Below are positions 14,040-26,200 of a DNA stretch of 64,000 nt, piece by piece. Under the pieces are notes generated by a model that was not told the origin of the DNA, searched no databases, and was given only the letters and a program-made list of their open reading frames with translations. Position 1 is the stretch's first letter, and each line of letters starts with the position of its first letter. The translations under genes and the position numbers were made by a program. The DNA comes from Fasciolopsis buskii (taxonomy: Eukaryota > Platyhelminthes > Trematoda > Plagiorchiida > Fasciolidae). The DNA lies in NCBI GenBank assembly GCA_008360955.1, contig LUCM01009864.1:489755-553754 (forward strand), written 5' to 3'.

Positions 14040-14205
14040 TTTTATTAATGAAACAACAACGTATATCAATTTACAGGAAGGGAGCCGCGGCCAGCAGAGG
14101 ACTGCCAAGTGGGAAAGTTGACCGTCGGCAGGAGGACTCGAGCTCGCGACCTTCACGTCCAAATGCCACGACCCTACCCGTTTGGCCACCGCTGGCTTGC
14201 TCGGG
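14040..14205 (-). mobile_element. SINE-A copy, tRNA-derived
   Basis: On the minus strand this copy has a box-A-like TGGCCAAACGGGTAGG, then AAGGTCGCG and a box-B-like GCTCGAGTCCTCC. It continues with a body containing CCCACTTGGCAG and GCGGCTCCCTTCCTG and ends in TTTCATTAATAAAAGG. The same order of blocks occurs at 28.8, 29.9 and 59.7 kb, which defines it as one interspersed family. SINEs encode no protein: they are transcribed by RNA polymerase III from the internal boxes and are copied by the machinery of a LINE. The box A to box B spacing fits a tRNA-derived head. The boundaries are by eye. Confidence 0.8.
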
Positions 14206-14556
14206 AGCTACAAATATTCTATATTTCTGTTCTGTTTACAACGTAAACAGTTAACATTGAGAAAAGCGAATCCATTTAATCTTCCGACACAGCATACTAA
14301 GGCGTTCTGAGAGCAGAAGGACAAGCTACACCGTACGTGGCGGCAATATTGGCAGAGTGATATTCCCCTGAACCGCGTAGCTCCCCAGTGGGATCTGCTC
14401 AAATGAATGATGGATAAGAGCATCGGTATTCCCGAGGCATTCATGGTAAACCAGACAAGTGAGTCACGTAGCCATATTTATCCACTCCGATAACAATATC
14501 TTTAGGTTGACGTTAAACGACAGATCAAACCGTCCATATTTTGCGAGAATGATATT
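14206..14556. other. unassigned stretch
   Basis: Nothing was recognised between the SINE-A copy and the AGT microsatellite. Frames of up to 78 codons on the minus strand look like chance. Confidence 0.5.
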
Positions 14557-14572
14557 AGTAGTAGTAGTAGTA
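14557..14572. repeat. AGT microsatellite, about 5 units
   Basis: Short perfect trinucleotide run of 16 bases, 188 bp upstream of the Penelope-like remnant. Confidence 0.85.
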
Positions 14573-14759
14573 TCCACTAATCAAATGAACCGCGAACGCA
14601 AATGAAAATCATGCAAGCATTTTGGGTCCCTAGCCCAAGGGGTACTTTTCAAATTGCAAGTAACCTGAAAATGATTAAAAATCTACGCTTGCCATTCCTG
14701 TCTCTTCAATAATTCCACCCCAACGGTAAAAATAAACAAAAAAACAACTGAAATGTAGC

Positions 14760-15332
14760 ATGTTACCAACCAAGACGAAGAAAGAAAAGAAAAAGAAAAA
14801 GGCCTCGGTCCGAATTCCGTACAGACCGGGTACTTCTGAAGCAATAAGAAATGACCTCAGTGACTTTGATATTCACACTCTCTTCCGGATGGATAATACT
14901 TTAAAACGCCACTTATCAAAGGCTAAAGATCAAGTCGGTGTGCAAGACCAAGATAACTGCATCCGCAAAATCAATTGTAAGGAATGCCCAGCAGAATACA
15001 TTGGACAAACCAGCAGACAACTGATGATACGGATAGCAGAACACAGAAGGAAAGAAAAGTGCAGACTTTCGGATAAGGCGACCTTATCAAAACTTGAGCG
15101 CGATTTAGACATCGCTCTGCATGCCATAGCAGAGGGACATAACATAGATTATGAAAACACAAAAGTACTCCAACGTGGATTCAAAACCTGCACTGGACGT
15201 AAATTTGCCAAGGCTCTGACGATAAGCCCCCACCCCACATGCATCAATCGGAACGACGTGGCAGAGATTTCGGAGATATGGACAGCCCTAACATCTTTGG
15301 GAAACAAACATTCCAAAAGGTCAGCACGCTAG
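14760..15332 (+). pseudogene. GIY-YIG endonuclease domain of Penelope-like RT
   Basis: A 190-codon open frame, the longest in the window. Residues 1-14 are lysine-rich, from A-rich DNA. Residues 19-60 match the post-RT linker of Penelope-like proteins. Residues 66-155 form the GIY-YIG domain: a CxxC pair at C73 and C76 (INCKECP), YIG at 80-82, R86, R91 and the EH pair 94-95. In related copies the later helix carries a conserved glutamate just before 'ALTI', which is thought to be the metal-binding catalytic residue. Here that position appears to be K151 (FAKALTI), so the nuclease is probably inactive. The frame also ends early relative to the tail that continues in the next frame. The start codon given is simply the first ATG and has no biological support. 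The glutamate assignment is from memory and needs an alignment. Confidence 0.8.
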
Positions 15333-15575
15333 TTGACCCCACCACCACGGATACGCATGACGTGAAGGACAACTATTCTCTCACCCCTCCCACAGTTCAA
15401 AGTACACACACTGACAAAACAACACAGTTAACTAAACTTTAGTTAGCATGTGAACGTTCCCTTAGTCAGCTGATCGTAAAACCTGCTTTCAGAAATGTTG
15501 GCGCATTACATCTACCGACAACGCTGTATTATTAACATTATATCAATCATAATCAAAAATAAAACACTTTTCTTC
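14760..15575 (+). mobile_element. Penelope-like element, 5'-truncated 3' part
   Basis: Penelope-like elements are retroelements whose reverse transcriptase is followed by a GIY-YIG endonuclease domain. The 3' part survives here: the linker after the RT (IPYRPGTSEAIRNDLSDFD), the GIY-YIG domain, and a C-terminal tail. The tail continues after the stop at 15330-15332 in another frame (LVDPTTTDTHDVKDN...), open to 15442. The segment after 15443 still translates with scattered stops into something resembling the 3' region of such elements, up to an A-rich patch near 15560. The RT is missing. The 5' edge is an A- and K-rich stretch (14770-14800). The exact 3' end is uncertain. Confidence 0.85.
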
Positions 15576-16339
15576 GTGTCACTAAATGAATCTTTTGTTT
15601 CTATTGAGAATGGTGGGGCATTTTTCCCGGCATTTCAGTGTATGGGAGCTTTGAGATACGAACTGGACAGTCAAAATCTAATTCGGTATCCCAGTTCAAG
15701 CTGATTTTCCTTCAGTGTTGTTCGTTTCAAATCTCATCATGTGCGAACCAATGGAAGACCACTGTTCCACTGGCATACTGCAAACCTGTTAGCTACGGCG
15801 CGACAAAAAAATATCCGGACATCGAAAGAATCGGATTAGATTCCACCGTTGATGGGACCACTCATGAATGATGAAAAAACAACACTTGACCAATTTACCG
15901 ACCAAGGAAGGCCTGTAATTCCAGCTCCTGAGCTTGTATTGCGCCCATTACCCGACTCCAATGGTTTACGCAGAGTATAATTTCCGAAACGGTGCCTTTT
16001 GGATTTTTTTTCCAGAACACCGATCAACAGATGCTCGGAAATCTGGGTATTGTGACATTCTTGCGCAACACATATGAGGGACCATTTGCTAAGTTTCTCT
16101 TCTGCAGTGCCCTTTAGGTCCACCCTAAGACTAAATCCGTTTTCTTGTTTCGACTGTACCCTGACCCAGTTCATGGTCTTCCTGATTATTGACGAATGCC
16201 ACTCATCTCGAGTCGCTGTCCAGAACAAATTGAAACCCAGTTTATCAGGTTAGACGAAGCAGAACGCAAAACTCAGATTTCGGAGCTACAGGACGTACCA
16301 TCACTCAAAGTTACGAAAAGCTATGCTATGATTCGGATA
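15576..16339. other. unassigned stretch with a 130-codon frame
   Basis: A minus-strand frame at 15836-16228 spans 130 codons. Its translation is polar with no membrane segment or known motif, and no splice-bounded neighbours could be argued. I treat it as a chance frame or an old repeat rather than an exon. Nothing else is visible. Confidence 0.4.
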
Positions 16340-16530
16340 GCTTTCGAACAATTAAACACGTCTTCATGAAATAATTCACCATGTGATATCATCGCTCAAC
16401 TCACCATAAAGAAACCATGGAAGCACTGTACAGCTGTTTCATCCTTGGTAGGAATCATCACCAGTGCATATCCACCGCGCCCGAACTGGGACGCGAACCG
16501 TTCTTATTTCACTACAACTTCTTTCAGGAG
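16340..16530 (-). mobile_element. SINE-B copy, tRNA-derived
   Basis: On the minus strand a box-B-like CGGTTCGCGTCCCAG is followed by a G+C-rich body (TTCGGGCGCGGTGG, then GCACTGGTGATGATTCC) and GAAACAGCTGTACAG. It ends with a 39-bp block at 16364-16402 that is repeated without mismatch at 61749-61787. Box A is not clear, so the 5' limit is approximate. The layout of a tRNA-like head, a unique body and a second locus with the same 3' block is typical of a SINE. It differs from SINE-A in both body and tail. Confidence 0.65.
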
Positions 16531-19500
16531 ATAATCCTGGACACAGACACATAAGCACACTTGCCTAAAGACAACTGCAAATGTAAACTTCGAAAATGAT
16601 AAGCCTGTTGAATTAAAATAGTCGTTTCGGACTGTGTACATCATTTCTGAATACACCGTGAAATAATCCATAAGCAATCAAGTCTTCAAACACCCCGAGT
16701 AAGAATAATGACATTACTAAGCAGGAGGAAGTCAGATATGACATCACTGATGACCACTTTTGTGGAAATACAGGGACGATGCCCTAGCTAGTTTCACATT
16801 TCAGCGGTAACTAACTGAACTGGCCAATCGGAGTCCACGGTATGAAAGGTTCGATTCGAAATACACCCTAGACCCTGACAGTGGATGCTTTTGGTCCAAC
16901 AGCTATCTGTCACAGAATTCCAAAACCACGTAGAATTTCATCGCATCCTCCTTGTGTTGCACAGTGGTTTTGGATCACTTGTATGAAAACTGTGACCAGG
17001 TGTTCCGGCACGGTCTGTCTCCCATTGAGTATCTAACCAACCATATGGAACGAAAAGCGACACAACACCTACCGGCCAGATGTTTTGTCGGAACCGAAAG
17101 TGCCACAGAGGAAACTAAAATAAACAAACAAACGTAGCAACTGACAGTTAGGCAAAGCATATTTTGTTCTTTTTGCAAACAAAGTTTATCTTTTCATAGA
17201 TGATTACACAATGAAATTCTCTTTGCAAAGCTTTTCCGGGTTCATACTGCATACAATCTCAACTAGTTCGGCTTTGTAAATGTGGTCATTGTGCTAAGTT
17301 CAGCAAGAAAGCCTGTCAAATAGAAAACACCAGTGTTGACAATACTTACTACTTTTATTCTCAGTACCTGGGTTTTCATGTAATCAGTCTCAGTACCGAT
17401 GAGACGGATGTACCCATTTTATCACTAGTAGCAAAACGAACACTGGACATTTGGGACTGAAAGATGTGAGGTCTCCCGTCACAGTCTTTATGTCTTGCGC
17501 TAGCGGTTCACCTCACCGTCTTTGAATTGCCAATGTTTTTATGCAGAAATGGAAAAGGGATATCAAACAGAATGTGATCTCAGTTTTCGCTATGATATTT
17601 CCACTAAGCAACCATGACGGATGGTCAAAAATGTTTTGACTATCAGGTTTGATCAGTATACAAATGGAATTCTGAATATCCAAATCATTTCCGAAAACTA
17701 CTTTGATAAAATATAACTTCTGACTTTAAACTGATCAACCGCAAAGAACGTTCGGGAGGCCGGGACCAGAATGGAACATAGGATTGTGGATTATCGCCGT
17801 TCGAACAGCATGCTCTTCTGGCAACTACATTCGCACCTAGTGTAAGGCTTCGAGGATTCGATCATCACGACAGACAGTTCACTATAGAATCGAGTGGAGT
17901 ACTTATAGCTCTATTTTGTTACTCTTTTGTCGTGCAAATATTATCCAGACGGAGTCTATTCCGGATAACGAGAGGGCGGTTCCGTTACTTCAACTTATCT
18001 ATGAACTATGTTTGCCATTTGTGCGCGAGAAAAACTAAGTAAAGCATTGAGCAGTTCTGATAAAGGCTGATACGCAAAGAAATAAACTGTGATTAAAAGA
18101 CGAAACGAGCGCGAGTAAGCAAACAAAAAGCGAAAAACAAGTCGCGTATTTTTGTGAATCGAAAAGCTTTTATAACTTCTGATGAACAGACATCATAATT
18201 TAGTAAATAACAGAAATCCCGCCTCGCTGAAAGGCGAATCATCAAAAAAGTCAATATCAACATTCCATTGTACCCCTGGAACAGCTACTGGACAGTACTG
18301 AAATAGGTGAAATGAATGGATTAGAGAAGCGACCGTAAATTGCTTGGTTGGTAAATTTAAAAGAAAAGAATAATAAAAGTTTTTATTTGAGAAATAACTA
18401 ATCAACAATGTGAAAAGGATACTGCAAATCGGTACGTATTGGTCCCGGGCCAAACTGTATACAATGAGTACGCCTTTTTTTCTACTTGAACTGTTATTGC
18501 TTGAACCTTGCCTTTATTGCTGTGGTTCACGTGATTTACTCGCAAATTTTACAAACCAAGCTAGGAAGAAATGTCGGTCGATAGATCAGGTGTTCGGTAA
18601 CCTGGACTAGTGACTGTGATTCATCGGGGTAATGAAATCAATGTTGGTTTGCGGACAATATCAAAAGCCCAGCTCTCGTTCGCACTAATAGGGTTGGAGT
18701 ACTCAAATTTCGGACAGGATTGATCGTCCTACGCTGATTTTCGAGGATACGCTTTATCTTTTACGGTATGAGTGAGAATGGACGGACGATAAGAAATAGA
18801 CGTCTACCTTTCAAAGTATGTTGCCCCGTCAGTTTGGTGCTTAGATAACAAAAAGAAAGTAAGCTGTGTGGCGATGACTTGACCAAAGTATGGGTTCATC
18901 ATGTCTTCATATTCCTTTCTGGAACGCGCAAACATTTTTTGTACCTGTCTAAGAACTCTTGACAAATTTTTGACAAATAATGCGCTCGATCACATCCCCC
19001 TTGTACAAAGGTTTCGCAACGATGGTGCAATCTTTCGTAAAATAAAGAGTCTAGACTACACGAGCATGTCACAACGGTACCGGTTCGTTTGTTCACCTAC
19101 GTACCAAATGTCTGTCAAACTTCAGCGAACAACCTCGGAGTTCCCCAGCATTCTGACCTTCAAATGGAGGCTAACCAAGCGGTAACTCGGTTTACCTACG
19201 ATTGCTTCATTGCCGTTAGGTGGAAGTATTCTAAATGATTTATACCTGATCAATACGTTTCTGGAATCTCTATTCTGCCTGAGATATATATTTATTGCTA
19301 CCTGAAGTTTTTGAACACGTCTGGGTTTACCAAGTCTACATCGCCTTGTTCGGGTGGTGTGCCGGGTTTGTTGTTTTCGGCGTATAATAATTAAAAAATC
19401 GCGAAATTGTAGATCCCATGACAATCGTTTCCAGTCACAACGACTTCTCAAAAATCACGATTGTTTAAGCCTGCATTCGTATCCGGAAGTTCAGACAAGA

Positions 19501-21725
19501 AAAATGGAAGAAACGATCAAAATCTAACGTGACATTTCAGCACTCTGCCGCTGATACGATAATTCCGGATGAAATTTACCAGCTACAAGCTGCGGCTGTT
19601 TGTTCAAGAACCCAAATAAACATGGCCGGCTTCGGTGTGCCCCACGCTAAATAAGAAACGTGTCGTAGAATGAAAGCGCAACTTGATCAGTGTATTATAC
19701 ATTGGGGTAAAGCTGTCATCGAATTTGATTAGAGAACGGCGTGGTGCACATTTGCGAATTCCATGTGCTGCGCAACTGTATACGGGGTACAGTTCTGTTA
19801 GATTGGTACGGCTTTCTTAAAATATTCCTAAGTGAAATGCCATTTGTCAGATTATGTACATTCCCTTTGGGAGTTCATGCAAAATGTCTCGTTTGCTACT
19901 AGTACGCTAGTTTGATTCAAGATCGTACTAATCTGTTCCAGACTATTTCATTTGCGAGAATACAAAGCGAAACTTTTGCGCGGGTGAGATATTTTTTATC
20001 GATTACCGGCAATCGCCAGGTCAGTTCGTCTTTTTGAAACCTCTCGTCTCACAAATTAGGGCTCGGATGTGATGTTTTCTTAAGTTGGGGTTCAATCAAT
20101 ATTCGAGTTGGGTACACGAGTCATTCGAACTAGTCATAAGTGGACTCACTACGCTGCTGGACGGAACTAGGTCCATCGATTTAGTGTTAACTTTGGAGTA
20201 TCACTCAATCCAAACAGAAGGTACATGCGCTAGTCACGAGCGACGGTTAGCTGGTGTTTACGCAAGGTGAATACCCACAGAGTTCAGTAGAACCCATTTA
20301 TAGAATGGGTAGAAATTGATCACCCGAAAAGGGAGGTAAATAGTTCCTCTAAAACTGACCTGGGAAATGACCAAAATTTCATCTGAATCTTATGGTAATT
20401 ACCCTTTAAATAATTTTTACGTACTAAATTTGAGCCTAATTGTTAGCGGAACATCATTGCAATGGTACGCACAACCAGGGTTTTTACGACACAGTTAATA
20501 AGTAGCTGTGCGAGCGCGTAGATTCTTGTGCATTCACAGATACTAGTCGACTGAAAACTGGGTGAATAAATGGTTTCATATTTATCGCGCAAAGGCCTGC
20601 GACTATTTTCCGGGATCGGTATTGCTTCGCTTGACTAACTGTCCTTCAGACCACACCCTTCATGCACTAATCCCAGGTCATCCGATCAAAATTGCCGTCA
20701 GAAAGCACCAGTAAAGTACCAGTAAACATCGCTGGTGCACATCCTCTATCTCAGCCAGGGTATGAAACCAGTCCTTCCAATTAGAGGGCACGTGTGTTAC
20801 CTCCATCTCCTATTTGGATCATTCAGAATGATCGAATAACTTGGGTACAGATATCGTACACGAAAAGTTACCTAGCATTAAGAAAAATATCCGAATTGGT
20901 AGTGTTGTATGAACTCCATCGTCTGAGATAAGGCTGAAGGCTGGGAGCATAGATATAATCCAACAAAGATTCAAACACAAATACTACTTTCTTGGGCTAA
21001 TACGGTGCTAGCGTCATGCAAAACCATTAGAAGAGAAACACGACGGGCAGATAGTAGCCAGTTAAAATTCCGGGAAAAATTATGCACTAAGCCATCACGG
21101 AAGCATAGGGCTGTTATTCTGTGTTATCTAATTTGCTCTTTCCCGTGGCTCGTGTAAGATTCTCCAGCTATTCCTCACTATTCACAACACCGAAGCTGTG
21201 GAGAGAATAGCATAGAATAAGCGTCTCACGACGTATACTCTAGGTTTTATTGAAAACGGAACTAGAATAGCAAGCAATAATCGACTGCCCGCAGATTTCA
21301 ACCTTTGCATGTCCTTGCCAGCTACGAGTTACAATGGTTCGGGGAGCTTGTCGATAAAGGTGAGGTAAATGAACTGTCTTGGTATACTTTAAGATAAGTT
21401 TAAACCTGTCTCCCTAAGAGTTTGTTTTCTTCGATGGTTCATCTGCAGATCACGTTACGATATTCAACTAGTTCGGAGAATCAGTTGAAAAACGTTTATT
21501 GGCTGAAGGGCAGAGGCTAGTTTTTGTCCTTCGTTATGAGGCTAGAGCAAAAGAAGCGATTCAATGAAATCTCCCTTATCCGGCTGATAAGAGTTGCACG
21601 CGTATAAGAGAAAAAATGTCTTTGTACTAGTACAAGTATAAATATGCAATGACAGCCGATTTTCGGCCGTCATGCGTCCGAAACAAACGAAACGAACTGA
21701 TCAGTTAAGATTGTAATCGCAGTTG
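16531..21725. other. unassigned stretch
   Basis: No gene is supported over more than 5 kb. The longest frames are 94 codons (18901-19185, plus) and 109 codons (19122-19451, minus). They overlap each other and carry no recognised domain. A 7-bp hairpin lies at 20292-20310 (ACCCATT with AATGGGT, 5-nt loop). A weak resemblance to the SINE-B body on the minus strand near 20710-20770 was not strong enough to annotate. Confidence 0.5.
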
Positions 21726-21860
21726 GACTAGCCGAGTATGGGCGAATTCACTCGGCTAGTCTGTTCACTGGGAACAAACGATGTGAGCTCCCATTCGCCC
21801 CCAAACTCAACGAATTTTTCCGGGAAGAAATTCGCTCACTTCACTCACTGCGAACAGACT
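21726..21860. other. compound inverted-repeat (foldback) region
   Basis: A perfect 12-bp stem is formed by GACTAGCCGAGT (21726-21737) and ACTCGGCTAGTC (21750-21761) around a 12-nt loop. The loop itself contains GGGCGAAT (21740-21747), which is complementary to ATTCGCCC at 21793-21800. AGTCTGTTC (21758-21766), overlapping the right arm, is complementary to GAACAGACT at 21852-21860. Three nested or mutually exclusive pairings within 135 bp are more than expected by chance. The region could be a small foldback element or a structured RNA. No coding frame accompanies it. Confidence 0.7.
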
Positions 21861-23004
21861 GACGGGGAAAACGACTAAAAACGAAAATCCAGAATTGGTT
21901 GATGGTACAGGAGAGTTAGATCGATCGAAGTTAGTCACGAGTGAACGAAGAATTCAGTAGAAAGTTTTACCATAAAGAAAAACGTTAAATTGTATGGGCA
22001 CTAGCACTATAGAAAAATAAGCTTGTGTTCATTATTTCATTTTCTTCCGAACTTTCGTTTACTTCTTCTGGTGCATTTTTTTTGAGTACGAAATGTCAAA
22101 CTAAACACAAAATATCGGTCTATATACTTCGCAGAGATTAACTGTCCCGAAGTTAAATTATGCATTTGATGCACTAAGGAGAACCAATGAGAATCAAGTC
22201 ATTCTTCTTGTCTACCAGATCGAGACCAGTGTAAAAAAAATGTATTTCAACTTTAACCCAGAAAAATGAAGGATTCCAAAGTGATAAAAATAAGCTTAAT
22301 TTCTTTTCATAATCTTAAATAATAGGTAAACTGGTGAATACCAAAGATCTGAGCCAATGATACAAAATCGAGTGAACAAAACAATCGAAAGTCTGGGAAT
22401 TTGAACACAAGGGAAGTAAACGACCTGATAACATGGAGACTAAAGCACGTTAAGGTTAGCTGAAAATATTCACCTCAGTTTTTGAGTCATTCTTATGATT
22501 ACTTTATTATTTGAGTTAAACAGTACATGTGCATCTGTTTCCTTGACATGTGAAACAGCGTGGCCCGAAGGCCTGCAAAGGAGTCAGTGAAGTTTGACTA
22601 AGTAGAACTGAAAGAACTCAGCGGTCGAATTCGGATAGTACGCTAAATAAAGGAGCTCATGTTGCTTTGAGTGCGTGTTACAGGCTCAGTGGGCCGGTGT
22701 GCGTGAGTTACGCGTGGGTCGATCACCCGAGCGCATCAACGGTATCGCACGTATAGGGCCAGACAGAAACAATCGACCATATGCGCACTTATCGCAACTG
22801 CAATCTGCAGTTCACTGAATTTGCAGTTCCAATGGTATGTTCGTAAGTGGGCTGGTAAAATCATCGAATCTAGACCAGCTAACCTGTGATAGTGAGGGAC
22901 AAAGTGCACTGGATGGTTCAATCGATTTTTAAAAGCACAATACGGAACGGTTCAACAATGGACGTTTCTTTTTACCTTTTGGAAATAGTGCAAATAGGTA
23001 AACC
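21861..23004. other. unassigned stretch
   Basis: No gene is supported. Near 22800-22835 there is a local G+C-richer patch with a close direct repeat of TGCAGTTC (start points about 17 bp apart). Its origin is unclear. Confidence 0.5.
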
Positions 23005-23135
23005 GCTATCAGTTAGGAGATTACAACTGACTGAAGGCTGTCAAGCGGTCAACTTGATTGGTAGTATGAGGATTTGAACCTGTGACATTCAGGACGCAAC
23101 CCTACGCTGTTGCCGCTGCAGTACTGCTGGTGTTA
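23005..23135 (-). mobile_element. SINE-A copy, tail diverged
   Basis: On the minus strand GCGTAGGGTTGCGTCCTGAA and GTCACAGGTTCAAATCCTC match the head of SINE-A, including a near-perfect box B. TCAAGTTGACCGCTTGACAG matches the start of the family body. The family tail cannot be recognised beyond about 23005, so this copy is 3'-diverged or truncated. Confidence 0.6.
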
Positions 23136-26134
23136 CTAGGTACGCACAAAGCCAATAGTTACCGATTCTCTGAGATAGTATCTCTACCAGGCTTGACCGA
23201 AGCTGACATTTTGTGTTCACAAAGTAAGCAAAAATGAGTCTATTCAATGGTTTCGTATGCTCCTAAGACTGGTAAACATTCGCAAATAAATCTACGTTGA
23301 GTGATCGCGCAGCAAACGCGTTGTAATGGCACACCGAATGTACTTCCCAAGTTTGTGTGCCCCTAACAGACGGGACACAAAGGACTTGTGTTCCCGAGAC
23401 GTGCATCCCGCTTGCACACACGATGAATATCCAGGCCAAGGAGTCGGACTGCAGGTGAACCCCCCGCCTACGCAGTCTATACTCTGTGCACAGTAAAAAA
23501 ACATTGAGTCAGCAATTCAATTGCACATCTTTCCGTAGGGTGCGCCGGGGTGACGGGGTCGCGTGCTGTTCGACTGTGTTTAAATGTTACTTTTTGGATA
23601 GTCAACCCGTTGATCACGGATATCACTCCGCACAATAGTACAACTGAACCAACATAGTTTATAGTCGTCAACTTTACTTCTCGGTACTGATAGGGTTGAA
23701 AATGCTAACTAGTCAAACAAGCTATGGTAGAAAATACTTAGGGCCTTGAAATCACTTGTAAATCATGTCTCGACATTTTCATCCGTAAGACGAGGCCAGC
23801 ATTCAGAGACAGAAACTATGTGTCTAGTTTTGGATTTTGACTGACCGTACTACGATATACAAACAAAACAATAATGTTTCCTTTTGAACCTTAAAAGATA
23901 ATCTGACAGTTTTTTTGGGCCCATCATTTATTCAAAACCGATAATCTCACATTCAGTCACTTCATTGATTGCACATGCTAAGATTGGTTCTCATATTGCA
24001 ATCTAGTTTGAACTAGTGTGCTTAGGTGCACAGATAACAGAATGTATGTGTGTCCCGTGTACACATTCCCGGTGAACGAAAATACTCACGAAACAGACCG
24101 TCTGTTTGTTGAGGATAATCCTCACTTTTCATATACATACCAAGTGACATTTTGGTTTTCCTTCTCGGATCCGTAAACCGTAGTTTACAAGACACTTTGT
24201 TCGCGAAAACGATCGGACGTCGCCACTTCGACTTGTTTCCTCCGATCGGCTGTCACTTGATTATCTGAATAATGAGACCCACGTATTTTTGTCATTCGTC
24301 TAGGTTTTGACAAAATGCATCAGCTCGTGAAATGTAGTGCACAACATCTGCATTTTCCTTTAAAAAATATTGCACGTTCAAATTTTGTAACGATCAAAAT
24401 TGCTCCTCTTTCGGATTTTTGATCTTTGGCATCGAATAAGTTTGTCTGTCCAGTACTAACCGGTTCATGTGTGCTCGGTGCTTACCCGATGCTGTTTTCC
24501 GATGATCTTTGCTGACAACCATTAACTGGGATCAAGTCTACAGCAAATGTATACGTCTGGGAGTAGGGAATTTCATCCGGGTGCTCTTTTGTGTTGTTTC
24601 TTAATCAGGCTTTGCCTTCACTCGGAACTGCCGAATAACAAAAAAATCCACTTTCCATTAAAAATTAAGACTAACCGTTCAATGATTCAGAAGGGGAAAC
24701 AACCGCTTTTCATTTTGTAAATTGTCTTTACGATATTTAGCAAAATAAGGTAAGTCCGAATTAATGTTAGGTCATTTTTAAAACAAACCAATGCTTGATT
24801 TTGCATCTTTAGGAACGTCATGATAAAAGTTACCAGATTACCGGCATTAACCAAACACCCAAAGTGATGTTCAGAGACAAGTGTGTCGAAACTAAAATCC
24901 ACATCATTGTCTTAATAATCCGCATTGTTTAGACTTGTAACTAGTAGACGGAATTCGGTCAGTCACGGTAACGAGCAGATATGAATTATCGGTAAGTATG
25001 GACTTCTCTTTCACCTAATCTACGCGAATAATGTCATCAAAAAGATTACAACTGAACGGGAACAAGTTCAAGTTCTATTTACACCTCATGGATTTATATA
25101 CAAAGTTAGAAATATTCCGATTGGTGGAATGCGTTCCTTCCGATGATCTTCACGGAATGTACTGATTTCACTATTGTTGGTCCTCGCGGTTCCCATTGGT
25201 TGCTTGTTTACACAGGCCAATGCAAAGCTGCATTCCACTGTATCAAATGACTTGCTCGTAAAATCACGACGAGTCTGAATAGTAATAATTGAATAAAGGA
25301 GAAATATTTCATTTCATGTATGTCGCAATCAAACACGGATGAGGATGGGCCAGTTAACTACTGCGTTCTAGCTACTTCGATTTTCCGATCAAATCCAATA
25401 GTTAGCAAACGTGTGGGTGTCATTTTCATTTGGATTCACTAATCGTTGGTGGGATAAATATTAAACTTGTTTCTTTTGTTTTGAAATTAGGTGAAAATTG
25501 CAGACAAATTTGTCTGCCTTGAGAGTCATTCGTTGTCTAATAGACAGTTCGATCCTCATAACGTCATAAATCTCGTGGAATGAACGCTTTTAATGATTAG
25601 CGATAATTTGGGAATCGCGGCAGGCACAAAAACCCAAAGTAAGTGACAGTCACCTGGCTGAAAACTTGTCCTTCAAATTGTATTTGACCTTAGCAATGAA
25701 TCCAGATATTGTTCATTAAGGATCGAGAAGATTTCACGTATCTAAATGACCTCTAATCGACACTTCGATCGAGCACTGTTCCAATCCATGCACCCAAAAC
25801 AAAGGGATAAAAGCTTTGCTCCTCTGTGTTGTAACACTGCACTGGGATTCGAAAGCCATAGCAAGCTGAATAAAGTTCGACTTCACTTACCTGATCGGGT
25901 GTAAGCCGCTGGTGAATGATAATCAAAACTCGAAAGGTTCCTCGACAAACAACGTGAATAATGAAATGATCGGTCGATCTTCATATGCACAGTTTGTTCA
26001 CAATGAATCCCAGTGAGTAATTTGCTCACACATCTCCCTTAATCTGAAACCAAAGACCGAGAATACATAATAGAACGATACATTTAGTGAACACACTGAG
26101 GTTCATCGCACTAATGGTCCCAGTGCAGTGTAGG
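23136..26134. other. unassigned stretch
   Basis: No gene is supported. A G+C-richer patch lies at 23340-23560 with minus-strand frames of 64-70 codons, none recognisable. A phrase near 25180-25210 resembles the SINE-A body (a G+C-rich GGTTCCCATTGG context), but no box or tail accompanies it. Confidence 0.5.
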
Positions 26135-26200
26135 CCAGAGATGGTGAAGTGGATTAAGCGTCCGTCATCGAAAAACCCAGACGCTGGAATCCCATGTACA
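26135..26200 (+). mobile_element. tRNA-like remnant (pseudogene or SINE head)
   Basis: TGGTGAAGTGGATTAAGCG at 26142-26160 closely resembles a tRNA D-arm with box A. GAATCCC at 26187-26193, at the expected distance, is the end of a box B whose first half (GCTG in place of GTTC) is degraded. No intact tRNA fold can be drawn, so this is a dead tRNA copy or the head of a SINE. The downstream 250 bp are G+C-richer and contain a 123-codon frame (26087-26458) that includes the tRNA-like DNA, so that frame is unlikely to be a gene. Confidence 0.4.

Noticed and set aside
15836..16228. 130-codon minus-strand frame considered as an exon
   Set aside because: There is no known motif and no convincing splice context. 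It lies between two repeats and may itself be repeat-derived.
16821..16858. Box-A-like TGGCCAATCGG and box-B-like GGTTCGATTCG on the plus strand
   Set aside because: The boxes are only 16 bp apart, too close for a tRNA or a normal SINE head, and no repeat body follows.
20690..20780. Weak similarity to the SINE-B body on the minus strand (GGATGTGCACCAGCGATG context)
   Set aside because: Only short scattered identities; the 39-bp terminal block and a clear box B are absent.
25150..25215. Possible additional SINE-A body fragment
   Set aside because: Only a brief resemblance (a G+C-rich GGTTCCCATTGG context) without boxes or the family tail.
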